15,743 nt of DNA from Planctomycetaceae bacterium. GTDB taxonomy: Bacteria > Planctomycetota > Phycisphaerae > Phycisphaerales > SM1A02. The translations under genes were made by a program, and so were the position numbers. Shown one piece after another: positions 1 to 7,001 of this stretch. Each line of letters opens with the position of its first letter. Within the stretch, counting starts at the first letter, position 1. The notes below the pieces were generated by a model. The model was not told where the DNA came from, ran no database searches, and saw only the letters and a program-made list of their open reading frames with translations. Location of the stretch: contig JAIYBS010000336.1 of assembly GCA_027488415.1 (NCBI GenBank), positions 1-15,743 of the forward strand. Reading direction: 5' to 3'.

Positions 1-407
1 CCGGGGAAGGCCGCCGACGACGTCGCCGCGCCCTCGATCGAGGCGCGCCACGACGCGCTCCTCGAACACGCGGAGGCCGGGGCCTGGCGTGAGGATCCCG
101 CGGCCGCCAAGTCACTCGCCGCAGAGCTCTCGGCGGCCGCGGCGACCTTGCCCGCGTCGAGCACGGGCGCGCCCGAGCCGACCCACACGGCGCTCGAGGC
201 GGGGTCCGGCGGCTCGACCTTGAACGCGGGCGGCGGGCCGTAGTCCTTGACGGCGGACGCCGACTTGCGCGGCAGCACGGGGACCCGCCCGACGATCCTC
301 GCGGTGCCGGCCTGCGGAGCGGCGGCCGGCGGATCGCCGGCGGTCACGGCGACCCGCATCCCGAGCAGGCACGCGCACGACATCGAGAGGACCCAGGCGG
401 TTCGCAT
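1..407 (-). CDS. Probable secreted protein, N-terminal part (cut by window edge; frame uncertain)
   Basis: I do not recognise this gene. An ATG at 407 opens a minus-strand frame with no stop before the window edge. The first 25 residues look like a signal peptide: a basic start (MRTAWVLSM), a hydrophobic core and a small-residue VTAG cleavage region. A Pro/Ala-rich stretch and the segment GTARIVGRVPVLPRKSASAV follow. It starts 39 bases after the ffh stop on the same strand, so it could share that transcript. No convincing Shine-Dalgarno sequence is visible. From 407 down to about 130 codon third positions are almost all G or C and the composition fits a minus-strand gene. Below about 130 this frame becomes Ser/Ala-rich and looks like a shadow. 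There, either a plus-strand frame ending at the TAG at 241-243 or another minus-strand frame fits better. The gene may end differently, be frameshifted, or overlap a convergent gene. The 407-130 part is the better supported half. Confidence 0.42.
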   Translation of the reverse strand, partial: MRTAWVLSMSCACLLGMRVAVTAGDPPAAAPQAGTARIVGRVPVLPRKSASAVKDYGPPPAFKVEPPDPASSAVWVGSGAPVLDAGKVAAAAESSAASDLAAAGSSRQAPASACSRSASWRASIEGAATSSAAFP

Positions 408-446
408 GGGCACGAATGATAAGCCGCTCGCGGAAGCGGCCGCGGC

Positions 447-1922
447 TCAGCGCTTCTTGCGCTGCTTGAACCGGGACTTCGGGCTCTCGGTCACGGTGGA
501 GCCGCGCCCGAGGAACCCCGGGATGCCCATGCCGCCGGGCGCGGCTCGGGCGAGCTCCTTCATGGCCTTCGCCTTCCCGAGCGTGCCCATGCCGGCCATG
601 TGCTGGGTCATCTTCTGCATCATCTCGAACTGCTTGACCATCCGCGAGACGTCCTCCACCTTCGCGCCGCTGCCGGCCGCGATGCGCTTCTGGCGGCTGC
701 GGTCGATGATCGAGACCTTCTCGCGCTCGCGGCGCGTCATCGAGAGGATGATCGCCTCCATGCGGTCGACCTGCTTCTCCTCGATGTCGATGCCGTTCAG
801 CATGCTGCCGACGCCGGGCAGCATCCCGAGCAGCTGCTTCATCGGGCCCATGCGGCGGATCATGCGCATCTGCTTGAGGAAGTCGTCGAGCGTGAACTGG
901 CCCTTGGCCATCTTCTCCGCGGCCTCGGCGGCCTCTTCCTCGTTGACGTTCTGCTGCGCGCGCTCGACGAGGCTGACGACGTCGCCCATGCCGAGGATGC
1001 GGCCGGCGACTCGGTCGGGGTGGAACTCCTCCAGCGCGTCGAACTTCTCGCCGGTGCCGACGAACTTCACGGGCGCGCCGGTCACCGTCTTGACGCTGAG
1101 CGCCGCGCCGCCCCGGGTGTCGCTGTCGAACTTCGTGAGGACGATGCCGTCCACCTTCATGCGCGCGTGGAACGCCTTCGCGCTCTGCACGGCGTCCTGT
1201 CCGGTCATCGCGTCGACGACGAGCAGGATGTTGTGCGGCTGGATCACGCGGTCGACCGACTCGAGCTCCTTCATGAGCTCGTCGTTCACGTGCAGGCGGC
1301 CCGCGGTGTCGAGGATCAGGACGTCGAACTTCCCCTGGCGCGCGGCGGCGAGCGCGCGCTGGCAGACGCCGACGGCGACGCCCACCGCCTTGCCGTACTC
1401 CGCGCACTTGTCCGGCTCGCCGTAGAAGGCGACGCGCCCGGGACCGGTCGCGCCCGCGGCGACCCCGTCGATCACCGTCTGCAGCTGCTCGACCGCGGCG
1501 GGACGCTGCAGGTCGGCGGCCGCGACCATCACGCTCTGGCCGCGCTTCTTGAACCACGCCGCGAGCTTGCCGCAGGTGGTGGTCTTGCCGCTGCCCTGGA
1601 GGCCGCACATCATCACGACGGTCGGGCCCGGCTCGACGAGCGTGACGTGGCTGTCGACGGGTCCCATCAGCGACACGAGCCGCTTGTGGACGATGCCGAC
1701 CATCTCCTGGCCGGGCTGCAGGCTCTTGGTGACCTCGGTGCCGAGGGCGTCCTGCACGCACTCCTCGCAGAACCGGTCGACGACCTCGAGGTTCACGTCG
1801 GCCTCGAGGAGCGCGGTGCGCACCTCGGCCATCGCCTCGCGGACGTTGCTTTCCGAGATGCGGCCGCGGCCGGAGAGGTTCCGGAAGGCGGTGCCGATCG
1901 ACTCGCTCAGGCGCTCGAACAT
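447..1922 (-). CDS. ffh: Signal recognition particle protein Ffh (SRP54 GTPase)
   Basis: Ffh is the GTPase of the signal recognition particle. It binds 4.5S/SRP RNA and signal sequences of nascent membrane proteins and docks with FtsY at the membrane. The 491-residue product has all three parts. The N domain begins MFERLSESIGTAFRNLSGRG and contains the ALLEADV motif. The G domain carries GLQGSGKT (107-114), DTAGR (205-209), TKFD (263-266) and GTGEK (289-293). The Met-rich M domain (about 330-450) holds the GSG RNA-binding element after SRQKRIA, and a basic RFKQRKKR tail follows. I chose the ATG at 1922 because Ffh proteins start at MFxxL. An in-frame GTG at 1943 would add seven residues that do not look like family sequence. 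The motif after TK is FDSD rather than the common LDGD, a tolerated variation. It lies 64 bases downstream of the Minf_1886-family gene on the same strand. Length is slightly above the roughly 450 residues usual for the family. Confidence 0.98.
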   Translation of the reverse strand: MFERLSESIGTAFRNLSGRGRISESNVREAMAEVRTALLEADVNLEVVDRFCEECVQDALGTEVTKSLQPGQEMVGIVHKRLVSLMGPVDSHVTLVEPGPTVVMMCGLQGSGKTTTCGKLAAWFKKRGQSVMVAAADLQRPAAVEQLQTVIDGVAAGATGPGRVAFYGEPDKCAEYGKAVGVAVGVCQRALAAARQGKFDVLILDTAGRLHVNDELMKELESVDRVIQPHNILLVVDAMTGQDAVQSAKAFHARMKVDGIVLTKFDSDTRGGAALSVKTVTGAPVKFVGTGEKFDALEEFHPDRVAGRILGMGDVVSLVERAQQNVNEEEAAEAAEKMAKGQFTLDDFLKQMRMIRRMGPMKQLLGMLPGVGSMLNGIDIEEKQVDRMEAIILSMTRREREKVSIIDRSRQKRIAAGSGAKVEDVSRMVKQFEMMQKMTQHMAGMGTLGKAKAMKELARAAPGGMGIPGFLGRGSTVTESPKSRFKQRKKR

Positions 1923-1930
1923 AGGCGGAA

Positions 1931-1936
1931 AGTGTA
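1931..1936 (-). promoter_or_regulatory. Possible -10 hexamer (TACACT) in front of ffh
   Basis: TACACT on the minus strand ends eight bases before the ffh ATG. It keeps the T-A...T skeleton of a sigma-70 -10 box. No -35 match is visible at the usual distance; that space is filled by a GC inverted repeat (1943-1958). If real, transcription would begin at or next to the start codon, giving a leaderless or nearly leaderless message. The same hexamer occurs at 3766-3771 and 11861-11866. Confidence 0.25.
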
Positions 1937-1986
1937 TTCCCACCGCGCGGGCGCGCGGCGACCCCGTGATTCAGGCGGATTGCGCC

Positions 1987-2415
1987 TCAGGCGCCGGCGG
2001 CGCGCATCGACGTCGCGACGTGCTCGCTCGCGAAGGCCTCGTCGAAGTCGTAGACCCCGTTGAAGTCGTCGGGCGTGTCCTGCGGGGTCTTACTCATCGC
2101 GCCGGCCTCGATCATCGCGAACACCATGCGGCCGAAGTCGTCGGTGCGGCGGATCGACCAGCCCTCGAGGACCGGACGGGCCAGCATGCCGAACTGCTCG
2201 ATCGCGTAGTCGCGCAGGCCCATGCAGAGCTGCTGCCCGGAGACGTGCTCCGTCGTCGGGCCGCCGCCGAGACCGTCGTCATGGGCCCGCTGCTCGTGCA
2301 CCCGGCGCACCGTGAAGCGCAGGCCCTCCTGGACGAACTGGTAGGCCGGCAACGGATACGGCCCGGCCTTGGCCAGGATCTGGTGGGGAGTGGCAGCCGT
2401 CACGGGCTTGCTCAT
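1987..2415 (-). CDS. Minf_1886 family protein
   Basis: A conserved protein of 142 residues found mainly in Planctomycetes and Verrucomicrobia; its biochemical role is unknown to me. The family pattern is clear: an N-terminal AYQFVQEGLRFTVRRVHEQ segment, then EHVSGQQLCMGLRDYAIEQF, then ARPVLEGWSIRRTDDFGRMV, and the acidic YDFDEAF block near the C-terminus. There is no signal peptide or membrane segment, so it is probably cytoplasmic. I use the ATG at 2415, preceded by GTAGGGA about eight bases upstream. An ATG at 2439 would add eight residues (MPDTVGNP) and cannot be excluded. It lies between the amidohydrolase (73 bases upstream) and ffh (64 bases downstream), all on the minus strand, so a shared transcript is possible. 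Composition matches the neighbours. The family name comes from recognition, not a search. Confidence 0.86.
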   Translation of the reverse strand: MSKPVTAATPHQILAKAGPYPLPAYQFVQEGLRFTVRRVHEQRAHDDGLGGGPTTEHVSGQQLCMGLRDYAIEQFGMLARPVLEGWSIRRTDDFGRMVFAMIEAGAMSKTPQDTPDDFNGVYDFDEAFASEHVATSMRAAGA

Positions 2416-2488
2416 GGGGTTCCCTACTGTATCGGGCATCGCACGCCAGAGCCGCAAAGAATGCGCAAGCGCCTCCCCGGATCGCGAA

Positions 2489-3736
2489 TCAGCTGCGGGC
2501 CAACCATTCCGGAGCGGAGTTCGTCCGTCCGAACTCCTGCGGGCCCCGGTGCGCGCCGAGGGGCACGGCCAGCACCCCGGCGACCGGGCCCGGGCGGAGC
2601 GTCCACCGAGCTGCGTCAAGCCCGAGCGCCCGAGCACCGCACGACGCGGCCATCGCGATCGCCTCGCCGAGGGCAACCCCGTCCCGGCGGACCAGGAGGC
2701 GCACGTCGTCAAGCGTGCTGATCCGGTCCGGGGTGTCGAGGCAGATCGCGCTGTCCGTCCCGAGGCAGACGTTGATGCCCGCCGCCCGCATCTCGCGGTA
2801 GCGATGGCCCGCGTGGCCGAAGTACTCGCTCGCGCGCGGGCAGTAGGCGACGTCGACCGGGAGCGCCGCGAGCACGCCGAGTGCGCGGTCATCGAGGTCG
2901 TTCAGGTGGGCGCAGAGGATCCGGGTTGCGGGGGCGGCCGACAGCCGCCGTGCCATCCAGTCGACCGGATGCGCGTCCCCGGTGACGACGCCCGGCTCCC
3001 AGAGTCCGAGCGACTCGAGCAGCCGCCGGTAGGGGCCCTCCCCGTCCCGGAGGAACCGGCGCTCGTCGGCCGTCTCCGCGAGGTGGGTCGAGACGGGGAG
3101 CCCGCTGCGGAGCGCCGCCTCGAAGACGTCCCGGTGGCTCGAATACGGGGCATGGGGCTGGAGCCCTCGCCGAAGCCCCTGCCCGGCCGGCCCTTGCTGA
3201 CGCAAGCTTGCCTCGGCGACGACCTCCAGGGCAAGCGGCAGGCGCGGCCCCATGCCGAACACCTCCTGGAACACGCAGCCCACGAGCCCGGCATCCGAGC
3301 AGGCCGCGAAGGAGGCATCGGGGGCGTGCTGGCCGGCGATGTCGCCGATCGCCGCAACTCCTCCCGCAACCGAGCGTTGCGCACCGAGCTTGACCGACCG
3401 GGCGACGGCGCCCGCATCCATCGAACCCCGGGCGGCACGCACCCCGGCAAGCCACGCGTCGAAGTCCAGCGGGTCACCGACCGACCGCACGGCCGTCAGG
3501 TCGAGATGGGCGTGCGGGTTCACGAGCGCAGGGAGGATTCCGTGCGCGGGCAGGTCCACCGTCTCGGCAGATCCACCCACCGGGCCGATCGCCTCCGGGC
3601 TGCCGACCGCCAGGACCTCGGCGCCGCGCAGCACGACGGCTCCCGGGGCGAACACGCGACCGGCCCCGTCCGCGACCCAGGCGGCACGGAGGACCCGGAC
3701 GCCGGGATCGCTGAAATTCACGGGGTTCGGGAGCAT
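2489..3736 (-). CDS. Amidohydrolase family protein, deaminase-like (possible aminofutalosine deaminase)
   Basis: A 415-residue cytoplasmic metal-dependent hydrolase of the amidohydrolase superfamily. An N-terminal beta-sandwich (about 10-70) leads into the TIM barrel at NPHAHLD (H75, H77). Further ligand or catalytic candidates are H195 in QPHAPYS, H218 and E221 in STHLAE, H277 in CAHLND, and D328 in GTDSA. This HxH, H-x-x-E, H, D set is typical of mononuclear-metal deaminases and chlorohydrolases such as the TrzN/AtzA, guanine deaminase, S-adenosylhomocysteine deaminase and aminofutalosine deaminase groups. No metal-bridging carboxylated lysine is evident. Aminofutalosine deaminase (futalosine route to menaquinone) is a reasonable guess, but no other mqn gene is in the window, so the substrate is unproven. 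The ATG at 3736 is preceded by GAGG six bases upstream. An in-frame extension to 3826 lacks protein-like character. An 8-bp inverted repeat (3745-3762) sits just before the ribosome site. Confidence 0.9.
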   Translation of the reverse strand: MLPNPVNFSDPGVRVLRAAWVADGAGRVFAPGAVVLRGAEVLAVGSPEAIGPVGGSAETVDLPAHGILPALVNPHAHLDLTAVRSVGDPLDFDAWLAGVRAARGSMDAGAVARSVKLGAQRSVAGGVAAIGDIAGQHAPDASFAACSDAGLVGCVFQEVFGMGPRLPLALEVVAEASLRQQGPAGQGLRRGLQPHAPYSSHRDVFEAALRSGLPVSTHLAETADERRFLRDGEGPYRRLLESLGLWEPGVVTGDAHPVDWMARRLSAAPATRILCAHLNDLDDRALGVLAALPVDVAYCPRASEYFGHAGHRYREMRAAGINVCLGTDSAICLDTPDRISTLDDVRLLVRRDGVALGEAIAMAASCGARALGLDAARWTLRPGPVAGVLAVPLGAHRGPQEFGRTNSAPEWLARS

Positions 3737-3744
3737 GGGGCCTC

Positions 3745-3762
3745 GCGCGGCGCTCGCCGCGC
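3745..3762. repeat. Perfect 8-bp inverted repeat in the divergent intergenic region
   Basis: GCGCGGCG and CGCCGCGC are separated by two bases, giving a perfect palindromic hairpin. On the minus strand it would lie in the leader of the amidohydrolase mRNA, directly before the GAGG ribosome site. It could hinder ribosome loading or be an operator. GC-rich genomes produce such repeats by chance fairly often. Confidence 0.4.
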
Positions 3763-3765
3763 CGT

Positions 3766-3771
3766 TACACT
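3766..3771 (+). promoter_or_regulatory. Possible -10 hexamer (TACACT) in an AT-richer island
   Basis: The 131-base gap between the divergent amidohydrolase and OmpA genes contains one AT-richer stretch (about 3765-3795). It holds TACACT on the plus strand, and TAAAGT on the minus strand overlaps it, so it could serve both directions. No good -35 is visible for either. A small GTTCC-TTCG-GGAAC tetraloop hairpin (3778-3791) follows immediately. Confidence 0.28.
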
Positions 3772-3867
3772 TTATGCGTTCCTTCGGGAACAGTTGTCTT
3801 TCACATCGCCGTGTCCGCGAGCGCATCGCGGGTCATCGGCCTCACACCACGCTTTGGGAGGATCCCA

Positions 3868-4743
3868 ATGAACAAGCGCGCATGGATGACGAGTGGTCTG
3901 ATCGTTGGCACCGCATTGCTCTCGACGGGCTGCGTGCCTGAGCAGAAGTACAACGACCTTCTCACCGCCTACAAGGGCCAGGAGCAGCAGCTCCTCACGG
4001 CGCAGAACGAGCTCTCGACGGCTCGCGCCAACGAGGATCGCCTGCGCACCCAGCTCGCGGCGACGATGGCCGACCTCGAGGAGCTCCAGAAGCGCATCGC
4101 CAACGGCGATGTCGACATGGACGCCTGGATCGCCAAGTACGAGGAGCTCAAGAAGCAGCTCGCGTCGCTCGAGATGAGCCAGCTCCCGCCGGACCTCACC
4201 ACCGAGCTCACCAAGCTCGAGAACGAGTACCCCGACGTCTTCGAGTTCGACCCGAAGACCGGCATGCTGCGCTTCAAGAACGACTTCACGTTCGACCCGG
4301 GAAGCGACCAGCTCAAGTCGGGCGCGAACGCGGTGCTCGCGAAGCTCGCGAACATCCTGAACTCGAACAGCGCCTCGAAGTTCGAGGTCAAGGTCGTGGG
4401 CCACACCGACAACATGCCGGTGGTCCGCACCAAGGCGAAGTTCGGCAACAACGTGATGCTCTCGGTCTACCGTTCCGCGAGCCTGCGCAACGCGCTCGTC
4501 AAGGACGGCGTGAGCGCCGGCCGGTTCCAGATCGCGGGCTACGGCGAGTACCGCCCCGTCGTCGTCAACGGCGCGAAGGGTGCCTCGGAGAACCGTCGCG
4601 TCGAGCTGTTCCTGACGCCGCTCGCGTTCGATCTCTCGGCCAGCTCGCCCAGCGAGGACCGCACGCCCGCCGAGACGCCGGTCGCCGCGAAGGCCGCCGC
4701 GCCCAAGGCCGCGCCGGTCTCCGACGACGAGCCGACGAAGTGA
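3868..4743 (+). CDS. OmpA-family lipoprotein (peptidoglycan-binding)
   Basis: A 291-residue outer-membrane-associated lipoprotein that would tether the envelope to peptidoglycan. The signal peptide MNKRAWMTSGLIVGTALLST ends in a lipobox with C22 as the lipidated cysteine. Residues about 26-105 are rich in heptad-like Leu, Gln and Glu (AQNELSTARANEDRLRTQL, DLEELQKRI, YEELKKQLASLEM) and should form a coiled coil. The OmpA C-terminal domain occupies about 125-250. It has the GHTDN motif (D181) and NRRVELFL (R243/R244), the Asp and Arg used to bind meso-diaminopimelate. A Pro/Ala/Lys tail of about 40 residues ends the protein. It resembles Pal/OmpA hybrids more than a porin, since no beta-barrel precedes the domain. 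The ATG at 3868 has an excellent Shine-Dalgarno site (GGGAGGA, 3856-3862). It appears monocistronic: divergent from the amidohydrolase and followed by a strong terminator. Confidence 0.95.
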   Translation: MNKRAWMTSGLIVGTALLSTGCVPEQKYNDLLTAYKGQEQQLLTAQNELSTARANEDRLRTQLAATMADLEELQKRIANGDVDMDAWIAKYEELKKQLASLEMSQLPPDLTTELTKLENEYPDVFEFDPKTGMLRFKNDFTFDPGSDQLKSGANAVLAKLANILNSNSASKFEVKVVGHTDNMPVVRTKAKFGNNVMLSVYRSASLRNALVKDGVSAGRFQIAGYGEYRPVVVNGAKGASENRRVELFLTPLAFDLSASSPSEDRTPAETPVAAKAAAPKAAPVSDDEPTK

Positions 4744-4763
4744 CCGCGGCACGATGACACTTC

Positions 4764-4783
4764 CGCGCGGCACACGCCGCGCG
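4764..4783. repeat. 8-bp hairpin upstream of the terminator
   Basis: CGCGCGGC and GCCGCGCG flank an ACAC loop, an 8-bp perfect GC stem 20 bases after the OmpA-family stop codon. It precedes the main terminator hairpin by 14 bases, so the 3' end of this mRNA would carry two stacked hairpins. No T-tract follows it, so on its own it is a stabilising or pausing element rather than a terminator. Confidence 0.5.
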
Positions 4784-4797
4784 AGCCCCCAAAAGCG

Positions 4798-4831
4798 AAG
4801 GCTGCGGCAGGAAACCCTGCCGCAGCCTTTT
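4798..4831 (+). terminator. Rho-independent terminator of the OmpA-family gene
   Basis: A perfect 14-bp stem, AAGGCTGCGGCAGG with CCTGCCGCAGCCTT, encloses an AAAC loop and runs into TTTT. It sits 55 bases after the OmpA-family stop. An A-run (4791-4794) on the left flank gives a weaker T-run on the other strand, so it may also stop transcription arriving from the DUF1080 gene, which ends at 4894 on the minus strand. This is the clearest terminator in the window. Confidence 0.87.
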
Positions 4832-4893
4832 CGATTCCATGCGTCTCGGCGCTTACCGACCGGACGGAGCGACGCCGTGCGGCGCCGATGCCG

Positions 4894-5619
4894 TCAGCGG
4901 TCGTAGCCGCGGCCCGTTCCGTCGCCCTTGAGCGGCCGGATGCGAACCATGCCGAACTCGATCCAGGCGCCCTCGCTCTGCAGCGCGATGCGGCCGGGGA
5001 CGCGCTCGACGTCGGTCGCGACGTTCTGCAGCTGCCCGTTGACGTAGAGCTCGAGGCGTCCGCCGTCCATCACGATGCGGTAGTGGTTCCATCCGCCGAG
5101 CGGAACCTCGGCAGGCTTGCCCATCATGCGCGTGTGACGACCGTTCGTGCGCGCGGCGTCGACCTTCGCGGGGAAGTCGCCGATGTTCCAGATGTCGCCC
5201 GCGCTGCCCGACTGGAGCTGCGCCTCCATGCTCTTCGGCCAGACCTCGTCCTTCTTCTGGACGCGCAGCAGCACGCCGCTGTTGCCGGCGCCCTTCTTCG
5301 GGTCGAAGCGCCAGTCCACCTCGAGCTCGAAGTCGGTGAACTCCTCCGTGGTGGCGAGGTAGCCCGCGGGCGAGCCCGTGCAGCAGAGGATCGTGTCGTT
5401 CACGAACCAGGTCTTGGACGGATCCGCGGACGCATCCGGGAGGAACGGCTTCCAACCCGAGAGGTCCTTGCCGTTGTACAGCGTGCGCCACGGGTTCGGG
5501 TCCCCGTGGGAGTTGCCGCCCGGGTACGGGACCGGCCGCGGATAGCAGCCCGCCAGGCCTGAGCCCAGGAGCCCCGAGAATGCGATCAGTGCGAACGCAG
5601 CGCGCGCGTGGGAGATCAT
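4894..5619 (-). CDS. DUF1080 / 3-keto-disaccharide hydrolase-like lipoprotein
   Basis: A 241-residue lipoprotein with a concanavalin-like jelly-roll domain of the DUF1080 family (3-keto-disaccharide hydrolase), abundant in Planctomycetes and linked to glycan breakdown outside the cytoplasm. The signal peptide ends in LAGC, with C25 lipidated. Family motifs follow in order: LYNGKDLSGW (47-56), DFELEVDWRF (96-105), NSGVLLRV (113-120), the EAQL and GDIWNIG segments (132-147), GGWNHYRIVMDGGRLELYVNG (175-195, start and end residues), and PGRIALQSEG followed by IEFGMVRIRPL near the end. Length fits a single-domain member. The start ATG at 5619 overlaps the RNase D stop as ATGA, which supports both the start and translational coupling. 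Its substrate cannot be read from the sequence. The pairing with an RNase D gene is odd functionally. Confidence 0.93.
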   Translation of the reverse strand: MISHARAAFALIAFSGLLGSGLAGCYPRPVPYPGGNSHGDPNPWRTLYNGKDLSGWKPFLPDASADPSKTWFVNDTILCCTGSPAGYLATTEEFTDFELEVDWRFDPKKGAGNSGVLLRVQKKDEVWPKSMEAQLQSGSAGDIWNIGDFPAKVDAARTNGRHTRMMGKPAEVPLGGWNHYRIVMDGGRLELYVNGQLQNVATDVERVPGRIALQSEGAWIEFGMVRIRPLKGDGTGRGYDR

Positions 5620-6953
5620 CCGCCGGATGCTACCGCACCCGGGCGGACGAAACCGGGAGCGACCATGCCCGAGGGCGACCACTCGAGCTCCAGCCGTTCC
5701 TCGCCGCGGAGAAATCCGTCGATCCACCGACCGACCGCGGCGTGCCGCCAGTCTTCGGGCTGGAACATGGCATTCTCGCCCTCGGTGCAGCCGAGGAACC
5801 GCCCCGCCCGCCGAGCCTCGACGCTCGCGAGGAACCACCGCGAGAACACGCTCCGGGTCGCGACAAGGTTGGCCGCGAGGCCGGTCGCCGCGCATCGGGC
5901 CTGAAGCGCGCTCCAAAGCTGGTCGCCCTCGGCGCGGACACGCATGTCGTCGGCAAGCGGGTTCGCGGGCTCGGACTCCGGAGCCGCCCCCTTGGCGCGC
6001 GTGATCGCGGCGGAGATGTCGTCGGCATGGGCGGCGCTGATCCGCCGCGGGATCCCGGCCACGGCGGCGATCGCGCCGCGGTCGGTCGGCTTGCGCTTGC
6101 AGAGCTCGATGACGGCCGCATCCGGCAGCACGACGCGGGCCGGCAGGTCGTGGCTCTTCGCGAGCTCGTAGCGGAGCATCACCAGCTCGCGCGCCACGAG
6201 CATCTGCCCGGGGCGCAGCGGCTCGGACCGGTGCAGGCGCCGCAGCTGTCCGTCGGGGTCGAAGGCGCTGCTGCGCAGCTGCTCGCGGCTCTCCGACATC
6301 GCCCAGTCGGCGCGACCGAGCGACGAGAGCCGCGCGCTCAGCTCGCTCCAGATGAGGTGCATGTAGCGCACGTCGTCCGCCGCATAGCCAAGCTGCGCAG
6401 GCGTGAGCGGCCGCGCGTCCCAGTTGGTGAACGTGTGCGCCTTGCCGAGCCGGTAGCCGGTGAGGGTCTCGAGCACGGTGCCGAGGCTCGACGGCCACGG
6501 CATCCACGCGAGGGCCGCGGCGACCTGCGTGTCGAAGACCGCGAACGGCTCGGCGCCGGCGCCGCGGCGAAGGATGTCGATGTCGGTCTCGCCGCTGTGG
6601 ACGAGGATGGTCCGGCCGGGCTCCGCGATCGCGCGGAAGAGCTCCGAGAGGTCGCGTCCGGCGGCGGCGAGCGGCACCGGGTCCACGAGCGCGATCGACG
6701 TCGGCGTTGCCACCTGCACGAGGCACAGCTTCGGGTAGAAGCTCTCCTCGCCGATGAACTCGGTGTCGTAGGCGATGACCGCGTGCGTCCGGACGTCGGC
6801 GATCAGGGCATCGAGCGCGGCGGGGGTCTCGACGACCTCGGCCTTCCCGGGCCGCACGAGCGGGTGGTCGAGCGGCGCCCGCCCCGATCCGCCGGAGTTG
6901 TGGCGGTCGGAGGCGGCATGTTCCTGGGAACGCTTCTTGCGGCGGTAATTCAC
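5616..6953 (-). CDS. rnd: Ribonuclease D-like 3'-5' exonuclease with HRDC domain
   Basis: A DEDD-family 3'-5' exoribonuclease that trims 3' ends of tRNA precursors and other small structured RNAs in the cytoplasm. The Exo I motif is AYDTEF (D63 and E65, counted from the GTG at 6953). Exo II is HSGETDIDIL (D124). Exo III is GYAADDVRYM (Y190 and D194), the DEDDy signature. An HRDC-like helical domain follows (about 235-315; DLPARVVLPDAAVIELCKR), then a further helical region with QLWSALQARCAATGL. The C-terminal 50 residues I cannot assign. Length is about 445 residues, in the range of bacterial RNase D plus a tail. The start is uncertain. In-frame GTG codons lie at 6974, 6953 and 6857 and none has a clear ribosome site. 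I chose 6953, which begins with a basic NYRRKKRSQ. The frame is open further upstream only because it runs antisense through tRNA-Gly. The stop overlaps the next gene's ATG. Confidence 0.93.
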   Translation of the reverse strand: MNYRRKKRSQEHAASDRHNSGGSGRAPLDHPLVRPGKAEVVETPAALDALIADVRTHAVIAYDTEFIGEESFYPKLCLVQVATPTSIALVDPVPLAAAGRDLSELFRAIAEPGRTILVHSGETDIDILRRGAGAEPFAVFDTQVAAALAWMPWPSSLGTVLETLTGYRLGKAHTFTNWDARPLTPAQLGYAADDVRYMHLIWSELSARLSSLGRADWAMSESREQLRSSAFDPDGQLRRLHRSEPLRPGQMLVARELVMLRYELAKSHDLPARVVLPDAAVIELCKRKPTDRGAIAAVAGIPRRISAAHADDISAAITRAKGAAPESEPANPLADDMRVRAEGDQLWSALQARCAATGLAANLVATRSVFSRWFLASVEARRAGRFLGCTEGENAMFQPEDWRHAAVGRWIDGFLRGEERLELEWSPSGMVAPGFVRPGAVASGG

Positions 6954-7001
6954 GGCGAGCCAGACCGGGCTCACGGCGCCGGCGAAGTCAGTCGAGGGTG
7001 A

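Noticed and set aside
112..1761. A long minus-strand open frame over ffh
   Set aside because: It is an out-of-frame shadow of ffh with very high Arg content. The true frame has all SRP54 motifs.
447..1922. TKFDSD in place of TKLDGD as a possibly defective Ffh G4 region
   Set aside because: The Lys and Asp that read the base are intact and all other G motifs are normal. I regard this as lineage variation.
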